From Gammaproteobacteria bacterium (lineage in GTDB: Bacteria; Pseudomonadota; Gammaproteobacteria; Pseudomonadales; Pseudohongiellaceae): a stretch of DNA of 36,490 bases. Shown in pieces: positions 1 to 7,688 of the stretch (within the stretch, counting starts at the first letter, position 1; each line of letters opens with the position of its first letter). Position numbers and translations under genes: made by a program. Location: the NCBI GenBank assembly GCA_030682575.1, contig JAUXNX010000024.1, forward strand, positions 1 to 36,490. Reading direction: 5' to 3'. The notes under the pieces are model-generated. The model searched no databases. It was not told where the DNA came from and saw only the letters and a program-made list of their open reading frames with translations.

Positions 1-120
1 ATACAGGCCCTGTGTGCAGTGATGCGCAAGTACCTGACGGGACTTTGGGCCTGCATCAAGAACGATGTTCCGTTCGATTCAAGCAGCTTGTTCAGCGACA
101 TTCATCTGAAAAGCACTTGA
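1..120 (+). CDS. IS110-family-like transposase, C-terminal fragment (cut by window edge)
   Basis: An open frame runs from the first base to a TGA at 118-120, giving 39 residues with no start inside the window. The peptide contains the run AVMRKYLTGLWACIKNDVPF. The pattern of a Met-Arg-Lys followed by hydrophobic residues and then Pro-Phe-Asp is typical of the extreme C-terminus of IS110/IS116/IS902 (Transposase_20) enzymes. Those enzymes are DEDD-type recombinases and their elements lack terminal inverted repeats, so no end repeat is expected. The rest of the gene is outside the window, so intactness cannot be judged. The family call rests on a short tail only. Confidence 0.6.
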   Translation: MQALCAVMRKYLTGLWACIKNDVPFDSSSLFSDIHLKST

Positions 121-154
121 TCTCGAACGGAGTATCTACAGGGAAGGTGGTTCC

Positions 155-619
155 TCACGCACCGATCCTGGACGCACGACCTAATAGCTCGATCAGCACC
201 GCCGTATCAGCCTGGCCCATATGTTCGATGAACGCGGTCTGTGCCTTCCTCCACATCGGCAACACCTTTTTCAGAATCTTCTCACCGGCAGTAGTGATAG
301 CGACATCACGCGTACGATGCCACCCTTCGTCGCCCACTGACACGAGTCCTTGCTGCTGCAGAGGCATCAGGTTGCGACTCATGGAGGTGCGATCCAGTCC
401 CATCTTGTTGGCCAACTCGGTAATCGACAGGGGGCCGGAAACGTGCAGGATGAACAGCACGCTGAACTGGGTCACCTGCAAACCGCTGCTCTTCAGCGCC
501 GCGTTGTATTGCCTGCTGACTGCGAGCGTCGCCCGGCGCAGGAAGAACAGATTGCACGGACTCTCCAGTGGCGTGAATGACGGATCGAGTGACGGTTTCG
601 CTTTGCCTTTGCCAGCCAT
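155..619 (-). CDS. MarR-family transcriptional regulator
   Basis: The 154-residue protein has the MarR layout. An N-terminal helix (RRATLAVSRQYNAAL) is followed by a winged helix-turn-helix from about residue 45 to 110, with the recognition-helix region LANKMGLDRTSMSRNL, a wing rich in charged residues (DEGWHRTRDVAIT) and C-terminal dimerisation helices. The ATG at 619 is preferred over a TTG at 637 because AGAAGG lies eight bases upstream of it. MarR proteins bind as dimers to palindromes and usually repress a divergent neighbour. Here the divergent neighbour is a TonB-dependent receptor starting at 792, and the 172-bp gap contains a perfect 12-bp palindrome. The ligand cannot be read from sequence. 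Confidence 0.9.
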   Translation of the reverse strand: MAGKGKAKPSLDPSFTPLESPCNLFFLRRATLAVSRQYNAALKSSGLQVTQFSVLFILHVSGPLSITELANKMGLDRTSMSRNLMPLQQQGLVSVGDEGWHRTRDVAITTAGEKILKKVLPMWRKAQTAFIEHMGQADTAVLIELLGRASRIGA

Positions 620-700
620 GATCAAATCCCTTCTCAAGAAGTACCTGTTGTAATCAATTGCGTTTTCAGTATATCGCCAGTTGCCATTCGATGGTCATGC

Positions 701-732
701 GTCACAAAAAGACACACATAGTGTATATACAC
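701..732 (+). promoter_or_regulatory. Candidate promoter with palindromic operator for the TonB receptor
   Basis: GTGTATATACAC at 721-732 is a perfect palindrome, and ACAC/GTGT half sites repeat just upstream (ACACATAGTGT, 714-724). The palindrome covers a possible -10 (TATATA, 724-729) placed 17 bases after a possible -35 (GTCACA, 701-706, 4/6). A repressor bound here would block polymerase. The adjacent MarR protein is the obvious candidate, but that assignment is inference. Confidence 0.42.
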
Positions 733-791
733 GTTTGAGGGCGTATTGTAGTTTTCAAGGCAACAATAACAACCGCTGGGTGGAGAAGTCT

Positions 792-2948
792 ATGTCGAAT
801 AATGCTGGGTTGCGATTGAGCGCGCGATCAGGGGCGATTGCATTCTGTTTTCTTCATGGAATGTCTTCTGCGCTGGCGCAGGCGCCTGAAACCGATTCGA
901 CTGTGATTTATGGGGCGGAGTTCTTCCAGGCGTCCGGAGCCCTGACGGTGAATGACATGCTGGATCGTGTGCCCGGCATCGACATGATTCTACAGAGCAG
1001 TGGCGCGTCGTCGGTGTCCAGCGATGGCAATCGGGGACTGGGCGCGAGTTCGCAGATTCTGATCGACGGCAAGCGCATGGCGGGCAAGGCCAACGAAGCG
1101 CGGGCCCAGTTGGCGCGCATTCCGGCAAGTCAGGTCGAGCGCATCGAAATCATTCGTGGCTCTTCCAGTGACCTGGATGTGCAGAACGCCGGCCAGATCG
1201 TGAACATCGTGTTGCTGGAGGCGCTGGCCAGCAACAGTCTCTCTACGGAAATCAATGCCACGCATTTTGCGGATGGGACGCTGGAGCCCGGAGGCTCGCT
1301 GGCCTACAGCGGGCAGAGCGGTCGTCTCACCTATCTGGTGAGTGGGCAGGTGGTGAGCGCCTATGAGCATTCGGAAAGTTTTGAAACCAGCATTCTTGGT
1401 GACTTTTCTCTCAATGAAACCATTGCCGCAGATCGTTATCGCGATCAGACGAACTACACGTTCAACACAAATCTCACTTTTGCGTTGACCGAGAATGACC
1501 GCATCGCATTCAACGCGTTGTACGGTGAGCAGGACCCGCCCATTAAACTGTATCGCACATTCACCGACTATCAGGTGACGCCAGCCAATGTCTACTACGA
1601 GACAGAAACCATTCCCAGCACAGCAAGCAACTGGGAGATTGGCGGTGACTACGAACATCGCTTTGCCAACAGCAGCCGACTGAAGTTCCTGGTCATCGCC
1701 AACAACAGGGAGAACGATTCCACTCGTGAGCGCTTCCGGTCGAACACGCCCACTGACCTTGGGACCAAGAATCTGTATCTGGATACCACCAGCCGTTATC
1801 AGGAAAAGATCATTCGCTCTTCCTACACGTTCAACCTGGCGCCAACCCATGGTATTGAACTGGGCATGGAGCGCGCGCAGACCACGCAGGATTCCGGATT
1901 GCGTCAAGGCGTTCGTACTGCCGCGCCAGGCAATCCTGAATATGGCGGTCTAACCCCGCTCGTGCTGCCCAACGCGTTTTCAACCGTGGAAGAGATCCGC
2001 TACGAACCTTTCGTGGTTCATAACTGGCAGATCAATTCGCGCATGACACTGGAGAGTTCGTTGGTTGCAGAGACTTCGGAGATAGCGCAGACCGGCGATG
2101 TGTCGCGCAAGCGCGATTTCGATTTCATCAAGCCGAAACTGGATTTCCGTTTTGATCTGAGCAATACACTGCAGTTCAAGGCTCTGCTGGAACAGTTTGT
2201 GTCGCAACTGACGTTCGCAGATTTCTCGCGCGCCATCAATGAACGCGATGACGATCAGGACACAGTAGCCGGCAACCCGGATTTGAGTCCGGAAGAGAGC
2301 ATCAGGGCTGAGCTCAGTCTTGACTATCGGCTGCCAAGCGATGCGGGCACGCTCAATACGCGCTTCTTCTATTACGACTTCGAAAACAAGATTGGCAAGA
2401 TCGACATATCAACGTCGGTCAACAATCTGCAATCCACCAACGGCAATATAGGGCCCGCCGTGGCGTATGGCCTGATCAGCAATGCCAGCCTGCGACTCGG
2501 TTTCCTCGGCTTGCCCCAGGTGCTGGTGACTACTGCCCTGACCGTGCAGGCCGCCAAGTTCGAGGATGATCCTTTCGTTCCCTACTCGCACCGATTTCCG
2601 CCGTACGATCGCGGCAGTCTGCGCATCGGATTTCGGCATGATGTTCCTGCCTATAACCTGAGTTACGGCATGACCTACAACGGTCGCGCCCACGATGGTC
2701 GCTACATCTACGAGAACGACAGCCGGTTTACCTGGATCATTCCGACCAATCTGAGTGCATTTGTGGAAATGGTGGGGTTCGCGGGGCTGACCTATCGACT
2801 GGAGGGAAGCAATCTCGCCAACTTCGAAGCCTGCGCCATGCGGCGCCGCTATGACGGCTACATGCGTGATGGCATCATCAAGGAGATCGAGCGTAACTGT
2901 TCCACCACGGGCACGCAGGTCGCGTTCAAGGTGCGGGGGACGTTCTAG
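792..2948 (+). CDS. TonB-dependent outer-membrane receptor
   Basis: The product is 718 residues. A signal peptide ends near SSALAQA, followed by a plug domain (VNDMLDRVPGIDMI, then LIDGKRMAGK, then VERIEIIRGSSSDLDV, the usual plug motifs) and a beta-barrel whose last residues end in Phe (KVRGTF), as outer-membrane barrels do. The ATG at 792 is chosen because it opens the signal peptide and has GGAG seven bases before it; the frame is open upstream to 681 but that stretch is not protein-like. Such receptors use TonB-ExbBD energy to import scarce ligands. There is no N-terminal signalling or carboxypeptidase-like domain, and nothing identifies the substrate. It is divergent from a MarR regulator. 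Its stop codon overlaps that of the convergent cyclase gene. Confidence 0.9.
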   Translation: MSNNAGLRLSARSGAIAFCFLHGMSSALAQAPETDSTVIYGAEFFQASGALTVNDMLDRVPGIDMILQSSGASSVSSDGNRGLGASSQILIDGKRMAGKANEARAQLARIPASQVERIEIIRGSSSDLDVQNAGQIVNIVLLEALASNSLSTEINATHFADGTLEPGGSLAYSGQSGRLTYLVSGQVVSAYEHSESFETSILGDFSLNETIAADRYRDQTNYTFNTNLTFALTENDRIAFNALYGEQDPPIKLYRTFTDYQVTPANVYYETETIPSTASNWEIGGDYEHRFANSSRLKFLVIANNRENDSTRERFRSNTPTDLGTKNLYLDTTSRYQEKIIRSSYTFNLAPTHGIELGMERAQTTQDSGLRQGVRTAAPGNPEYGGLTPLVLPNAFSTVEEIRYEPFVVHNWQINSRMTLESSLVAETSEIAQTGDVSRKRDFDFIKPKLDFRFDLSNTLQFKALLEQFVSQLTFADFSRAINERDDDQDTVAGNPDLSPEESIRAELSLDYRLPSDAGTLNTRFFYYDFENKIGKIDISTSVNNLQSTNGNIGPAVAYGLISNASLRLGFLGLPQVLVTTALTVQAAKFEDDPFVPYSHRFPPYDRGSLRIGFRHDVPAYNLSYGMTYNGRAHDGRYIYENDSRFTWIIPTNLSAFVEMVGFAGLTYRLEGSNLANFEACAMRRRYDGYMRDGIIKEIERNCSTTGTQVAFKVRGTF

Positions 2949-4780
2949 ATATCCTTCGAATAAAACTGAAACGCGTTCTTGCCCTTCTCCTTGGCCGCAT
3001 ACATCGCTGCATCGGCATGGTTCATCAGCAGTTGTTCGTCGTCACCATCCAGTGGGAACAGGCTGATGCCGATGCTGGCGCTGACGCTGCATTCCTCGTC
3101 ACCGATGCTCACCGGTTTGCTCAGCGTTGCCAGCAGTTTGCCGGCAACGGTATAGGCATCCTCGGGCTGATTGACTGCGGTGAGCATCGCGACAAATTCA
3201 TCGCCGCTGATGCGGGCGACGACGTCGCTGGCGCGTAGCGTATCGCGCATTCTGTTGGCCATGACCTTCAGCAATTGATCACCTGCCGCGTGTCCGAGCG
3301 TATCGTTGATTTGCTTGAAGCGATCGAGGTCGATGAACATCACAGCGAAGTGGCGTTTGTGTCGCTGCGCTGAACGTATCTCTGAATTGAGCAGCTCACT
3401 GAACAGCATGCGGTTGGGCAAACCGGTGAGACTGTCGTGCGTGGCCATGTAACGTATGCGCTCTTCGGCGCGTTCGCGTTCCGCTTCCCGTTCTATGGTG
3501 TGCAGTGCGATCGTGAGATTCTGGGTGATCCGTTCCAGCAACTGCAGTGTCTCGTCATCGAACGCGCGCTTCTCCCTGGCGCAGAGCATCAGCACTCCAA
3601 TGGGGCGATGATCCCGTATGATGGGAATGGCGGCAGCGGCCTTGATGTCGGCACCGGCGGCCATGGAGTGCCACAGCACTGTGCGAGGATCATTCAGGAA
3701 GTCGTTGCTGATGCTGGGCTTGCCGGTGTTGTACGCTGCACCGACCAGACCTGTACCGTCTGTTTCGGAGTAGTCGATGGGAACACTGAGGTCGCGCAAC
3801 ACCTGCTTGCCCAGCCCTGCGATGGCGGTCATCTTCGCGTGCGAGGAGCCAGGTTCCACCAGCAGGATGCTGGCACTGACGAAGCCGCCGAAGTCTATGG
3901 CGGCGCGGCATATCTGTTGGAACAGTTCAGCGGAGGAGCGTGCCCGTACAATGGATTCATTGCTGGCGTTGAGTGTGGCGTACATTCGCGCGGCACGCTG
4001 CGCAGCCTGTTCGGCAAGGATACGGCGTGTCACATCACTGGAGATGGTGCTCAACAGCCAGCGCCCATCCACTTGCACGGCGCGGCGGTGAAACTCCCAC
4101 CATGCCTTGCGTGTGCCAGACTTGTCTGCATAGATCTGCGCTTCTGCTGTCAGACCGCTGTCGCCTGCAGCAATGACCTCTGCGTAGATCCGTGCGATCT
4201 CTTCGGGAGTCTGTGATGTCGACTGATGCGGCTGCAGTTTCATGTATTCTTCGCGCGTGTAACCCGTCAGGTCGAGCAGCGTCTGGTTTACGTACAGGAA
4301 GCGCTGGGATTCCACGTCGGTGATGATGATGCAGTCGTGAGAAGCGTCGATCGAAGCACGGAACCAGCGCAGCTCGGCCATGGCTTGTTGTGATTGCGTG
4401 ACATCCTGCCCGACACCTCGATAGCCGAGCACTTTACCGTTTGCATCGTTGAACGGCGCACCACTCACACTGACATAACGGCGCGAACCGTCTGCGAGTG
4501 TGCGCTCCATGATGACATTGCTGAAGGATTTCCCTGCGTCGAGCAGTGCCTGATGAGAGGGCCAGTCAGCAGACTCGCCTGCCAGCTTGAGCCCGATGTC
4601 CCAGCGCGATTTGCCCCGGAACAAGGTGGCATCAGCTCCGGGATCGCCCTCGATATTCCTGCCATGAAAGCGCGTGAAGCGAAACGCACTGTCCTGCTCC
4701 CACACCCAGTCGGCAGCAAGGCCGACGAGGCTGCACAGGTGTGACCACTCTGGTAGCTGGTGTTCAGTGGTGTGATTCAC
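2945..4780 (-). CDS. PAS-PAS-GAF-GGDEF diguanylate cyclase
   Basis: The 611-residue soluble protein has a first PAS domain (about 12-128), a second PAS (about 138-252, with FLYVNQTLLDLTGYTREEYM), a GAF domain (about 268-430) and a GGDEF domain (about 443-608). The active-site loop reads SGDEF at 525-529, Ser replacing the first Gly, a change found in active enzymes. An inhibitory I-site RASD (516-519) lies exactly five residues before it, so the enzyme should make cyclic-di-GMP with product inhibition. Translation starts at a GTG preceded by AAGGGGG. The protein ends with NAFQFYSKDI, the point at which GGDEF-EAL proteins continue into the EAL domain; no EAL follows. No transmembrane segment is seen. 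Confidence 0.92.
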   Translation of the reverse strand: MNHTTEHQLPEWSHLCSLVGLAADWVWEQDSAFRFTRFHGRNIEGDPGADATLFRGKSRWDIGLKLAGESADWPSHQALLDAGKSFSNVIMERTLADGSRRYVSVSGAPFNDANGKVLGYRGVGQDVTQSQQAMAELRWFRASIDASHDCIIITDVESQRFLYVNQTLLDLTGYTREEYMKLQPHQSTSQTPEEIARIYAEVIAAGDSGLTAEAQIYADKSGTRKAWWEFHRRAVQVDGRWLLSTISSDVTRRILAEQAAQRAARMYATLNASNESIVRARSSAELFQQICRAAIDFGGFVSASILLVEPGSSHAKMTAIAGLGKQVLRDLSVPIDYSETDGTGLVGAAYNTGKPSISNDFLNDPRTVLWHSMAAGADIKAAAAIPIIRDHRPIGVLMLCAREKRAFDDETLQLLERITQNLTIALHTIEREAERERAEERIRYMATHDSLTGLPNRMLFSELLNSEIRSAQRHKRHFAVMFIDLDRFKQINDTLGHAAGDQLLKVMANRMRDTLRASDVVARISGDEFVAMLTAVNQPEDAYTVAGKLLATLSKPVSIGDEECSVSASIGISLFPLDGDDEQLLMNHADAAMYAAKEKGKNAFQFYSKDI

Positions 4781-4836
4781 AACGCCCCCTTTTCTTATTA
4801 TTTTTTGTTTTTCAGTAGACCGTCGCGTCCTTGCAT

Positions 4837-5856
4837 TTATCCCATCGGGTAAGGAATCTCCTTGTGGACTTCAATGCACTTCTTCATGACATCGTCGCTG
4901 AGTTTGATATCCAGCGCAGCAAAGGAATCGTCCAGTTGTGATGCATCCCGCGCTCCGATGATGGTAGAGGCAACGAAGTCATGCTGCATGCTCCAGGCCA
5001 CCGCCAGTGTCACGGGCGGAATACCCGCCGCTTTGGCAATGTCGATGTAGCGTGCAGTGGAGGCCAGTGTGCCCTTGTTGAGGAAACGGTCGGCCATCGC
5101 GCGCTGCCTGGGGTTCTCCAGTTGCAGGTATTCACCGAAGCGGCTGCGTGCCGGAATGGGGTCTGCATTGTACTTGCCGCTCAACATGCCGCCGCCGATG
5201 GGCGAGTATGGAAGCAGGGACACGTGTTCCTTTCGGCATACAAGTGCCAGCTCGTCCATAAAGCGTCGATTGAGCAGGGAAAAATTATTCTGGATGGACT
5301 GGAAGCGCGCTAATCCTTCGTACTCCGCAATCGTGTTGGCCTTGGTCAACCCATAGGCGTTCTCGTTGGAAGTGCCGATGTAACGCACCTTGCCCGATTG
5401 CACGAGGCGATCGAGTGCCTCCATGGACTCAGCAATCGGAACCACGGTGTCCGGCCAATGCACCTGATACAGATCAATGTAGTCGATGCCCATGCGCCGC
5501 AGACTGCCTTCCACTGCGCGCTCGATGTGGTGGCGATCGATGGCGGTGAGGCCGCTGCGAATTGGTGGCACGAACCAGCCGGATGCGGCACCGGCTACCT
5601 TGGTGGCAATGATGAGAGAGTCACGATTACGAGTCTTGATCCACTTGCCGAAGATTGTCTCGGTGGTGCCGGCCAGGTCACCGGTGGGTGGTACCGGATA
5701 GACCTCGGCGGTGTCGTAGAAGTTGATGCCGCGTTCGTAGGCCTTGTCGAGGATGGCCAGTGATGCCTTCTCGTCGCTCCATGTGCCGAAGCTCATGGTG
5801 CCCATGCAGATGGGGCTGACCCGCAGGCCACTCTTGCCGATGTAGCGATACTCCAT
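4837..5856 (-). CDS. Aldo/keto reductase, Tas-like
   Basis: The 339-residue NADPH-dependent (beta/alpha)8 oxidoreductase has the full catalytic tetrad of the family: Asp48 and Tyr53 in FYDTAEVYPVPP, Lys86 in IIATKVAG, and His133 in VHWPD. The YPVPP context and the overall length resemble the E. coli Tas subgroup rather than the short AKR5 type. The ATG at 5856 has AGGA eight bases upstream. It lies downstream of the multicopper oxidase on the same strand with a 125-bp gap, so co-transcription is possible but not shown. The substrate is unknown. The gap holds a GCGC-rich inverted repeat but no clear terminator. Confidence 0.92.
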   Translation of the reverse strand: MEYRYIGKSGLRVSPICMGTMSFGTWSDEKASLAILDKAYERGINFYDTAEVYPVPPTGDLAGTTETIFGKWIKTRNRDSLIIATKVAGAASGWFVPPIRSGLTAIDRHHIERAVEGSLRRMGIDYIDLYQVHWPDTVVPIAESMEALDRLVQSGKVRYIGTSNENAYGLTKANTIAEYEGLARFQSIQNNFSLLNRRFMDELALVCRKEHVSLLPYSPIGGGMLSGKYNADPIPARSRFGEYLQLENPRQRAMADRFLNKGTLASTARYIDIAKAAGIPPVTLAVAWSMQHDFVASTIIGARDASQLDDSFAALDIKLSDDVMKKCIEVHKEIPYPMG

Positions 5857-5981
5857 GGAGATTCCTGTTGCTGATAGTTGTTATTGATGGCCGTTATTCA
5901 TGAACATTCTGTGACGAAATCATAGCGCGCTGACAAGCGCCTGACCACCCACGAACAGCTTCAGCGGAGAGCACCAGACAG

Positions 5982-7523
5982 TTACACCACGACAAACTGT
6001 CCCATCATGCCGCGGTCTTCATGCTCCAGCATATGGCAGTGATACATGTAGGGCGTTTCGGGATCGGTGTAATATTCGAAACGCACCAGCACCCGCACCA
6101 GCTCACTGGGACGCACGCGCACAGTGTCCTTCAGCCCCTGTTCTTCCGGGGGCGGAGGGGTGCCGTTGCGATCCAGTATCTGGAAGTGCACGTTGTGAAT
6201 GTGAATGGGGTGCGTCATGGGAGAGGTGTTGTTCAGCTCCCAGATTTCGATATCGCCCAGCGGTACCTGCTCGTTGACGAAACCCAGGTTGTGATGGCGC
6301 CCGTTTATCGAGTAGTTGCCGCCGCCGAAACCGCCACCGAAACCGGAGCGCAGCCCGGAGTGTGCGCCTCTGTCCTCGCCGCTGCGATGCCCGTGTCCCA
6401 TCATCAGGTTCAGGCGCCGGGTCGTCACTGCGGCTGAGGGATCAAGTTTCGTGATCACTGACAACGCTGCAGGCACAATCGGCGACGGCGCCAATGACGA
6501 CTGTGGTCGAATGGACAGAATCTCGAAACTTTGTGTGTCCATGCTTCGCAATAAACGACTCAGATCACCTGGATGCTCAGGGTACGTGGACACCATGCCG
6601 TGACTGAGCAAAATGACCTCTCGACCATCACTCACATCGACAATAATGTCTGCGCGTTCCGCTGGCGCCATCATCATGCTGGTGCGTTCGAACGGAGTCT
6701 CAAGAAGACCGCCGTCACTGGCAATCTGCACAAAGGGGCGGTTGTCACTGAATGCGAACGTGAAGGTTCGTGAGTTGGCGGCATTGAGAATGCGCAGGCG
6801 CATTTTCTGTGTCGTGGCGACAAAGTGTGGCCACACTGTTCCATTGACCAGAATGGTGTCGCCCTGAATGCCCTGCACGAGTTCATCATAGCGGGTGATG
6901 TAGCGGAACGAGCCATCGCGATTGAAGTTGCGATCCTGCACGATCAGGGGAATGTCATCGACCCCGTACTGTGAAGGCAACTCGATCGACGCGCTCTGCT
7001 CATCCTCCACGATCATCATGCCGGCCAGCCCCTTGTAAACCTGAGGGCCGGTGTTGTGCATCATGTGGGAGTGATACCAGTTGGTCGCTGCGCGCTGATG
7101 CAGAGTGAACTCCGGGCTCCACGTTGTGCCCGGTTCAATGGTCTGGGCAGGGCCGCCGTCGCAGATCGCCGGTACCAGAAAACCATGCCAGTGCATGTTG
7201 GTGGCTTCCTGCAGATTGTTGGACACATTGAGGCGAATGGTCTCGGTGTCGCGCATCCTGATGGTCGGGCCAAGAAAATTGCGATTGATGCCCCAGGTGG
7301 GGGTGGTCAGTCCCGGCAGGAATTGCGAGGTACCTTCCTGCAGGCTCAGATTGTAATGACGAACACCGTCGATCAGCGTGCCTTCGAGCAACTCAGGGAT
7401 CTGCAGGGGATTGGGGAATTTGTCAGCCTCCTGCGCAATGGCGTGCCATGGCAACCTGACGCCGCCGCTCAGGGCTGCTGCACCGAGGGCAATGGATTTC
7501 AGGATGGTGCGTCTATTGGTCAT
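5982..7523 (-). CDS. Tat-exported CueO-like multicopper oxidase
   Basis: The 513-residue protein starts with a twin-arginine signal (NRRTILK, then a hydrophobic stretch, cleavage likely after HAIA near residue 30). Three cupredoxin domains carry the copper ligands: HWH at 111-113, HSH at 151-153, HPIHIHNVHF in the third domain, and the C-terminal HCHMLEHEDRGMM that supplies the T1 His-Cys-His and a Met. CueO-type enzymes oxidise Cu(I) in the periplasm. Between about residues 385 and 430 lies a His/Gly-rich insert (GHGHRSGEDRGAHSG, then Gly-Phe repeats), in the place where CueO has its Met-rich copper-binding insert. The frame is open 78 bases further upstream, but the Tat motif fixes the ATG at 7523. 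Confidence 0.88.
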   Translation of the reverse strand: MTNRRTILKSIALGAAALSGGVRLPWHAIAQEADKFPNPLQIPELLEGTLIDGVRHYNLSLQEGTSQFLPGLTTPTWGINRNFLGPTIRMRDTETIRLNVSNNLQEATNMHWHGFLVPAICDGGPAQTIEPGTTWSPEFTLHQRAATNWYHSHMMHNTGPQVYKGLAGMMIVEDEQSASIELPSQYGVDDIPLIVQDRNFNRDGSFRYITRYDELVQGIQGDTILVNGTVWPHFVATTQKMRLRILNAANSRTFTFAFSDNRPFVQIASDGGLLETPFERTSMMMAPAERADIIVDVSDGREVILLSHGMVSTYPEHPGDLSRLLRSMDTQSFEILSIRPQSSLAPSPIVPAALSVITKLDPSAAVTTRRLNLMMGHGHRSGEDRGAHSGLRSGFGGGFGGGNYSINGRHHNLGFVNEQVPLGDIEIWELNNTSPMTHPIHIHNVHFQILDRNGTPPPPEEQGLKDTVRVRPSELVRVLVRFEYYTDPETPYMYHCHMLEHEDRGMMGQFVVV

Positions 7524-7562
7524 GGTGGTCTGCTTCGACAACTGGAAAGACAATGGCTGCGC

Positions 7563-7591
7563 AGTATAACGGCGATGCTGCTCTGGTTGAA
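7563..7591 (-). promoter_or_regulatory. Candidate sigma-70 promoter of the multicopper oxidase
   Basis: Reading the minus strand, TTCAAC (7591-7586) is followed after 17 bases by TATACT (7568-7563), a 5/6 match to the -10 consensus and about 40 bases before the ATG. The -35 match is weak (3/6). No convincing CueR-type site was seen. Confidence 0.33.
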
Positions 7592-7688
7592 CCCTGAGCA
7601 AACTTGAGGCTGGTAAAAGGTCATATCGTAGTCTTGAGCGTCATCCTGTAAGATCGCATTCTTTGTTCCAGGCCGTGAGACAGAATTC

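Noticed and set aside
990-1907. A 305-codon minus-strand frame opposite the TonB receptor gene.
   Set aside because: The plus-strand receptor has clear plug and barrel motifs; the antisense product is low-complexity and unlike any family.
7586-7625. A possible CueR/MerR-type operator between the copper oxidase and the sensor gene (ACTTGAGGCTGGTAAAAGGT).
   Set aside because: Only the outer bases are symmetric, and it does not sit in a 19-base spacer between promoter elements, as CueR sites do.
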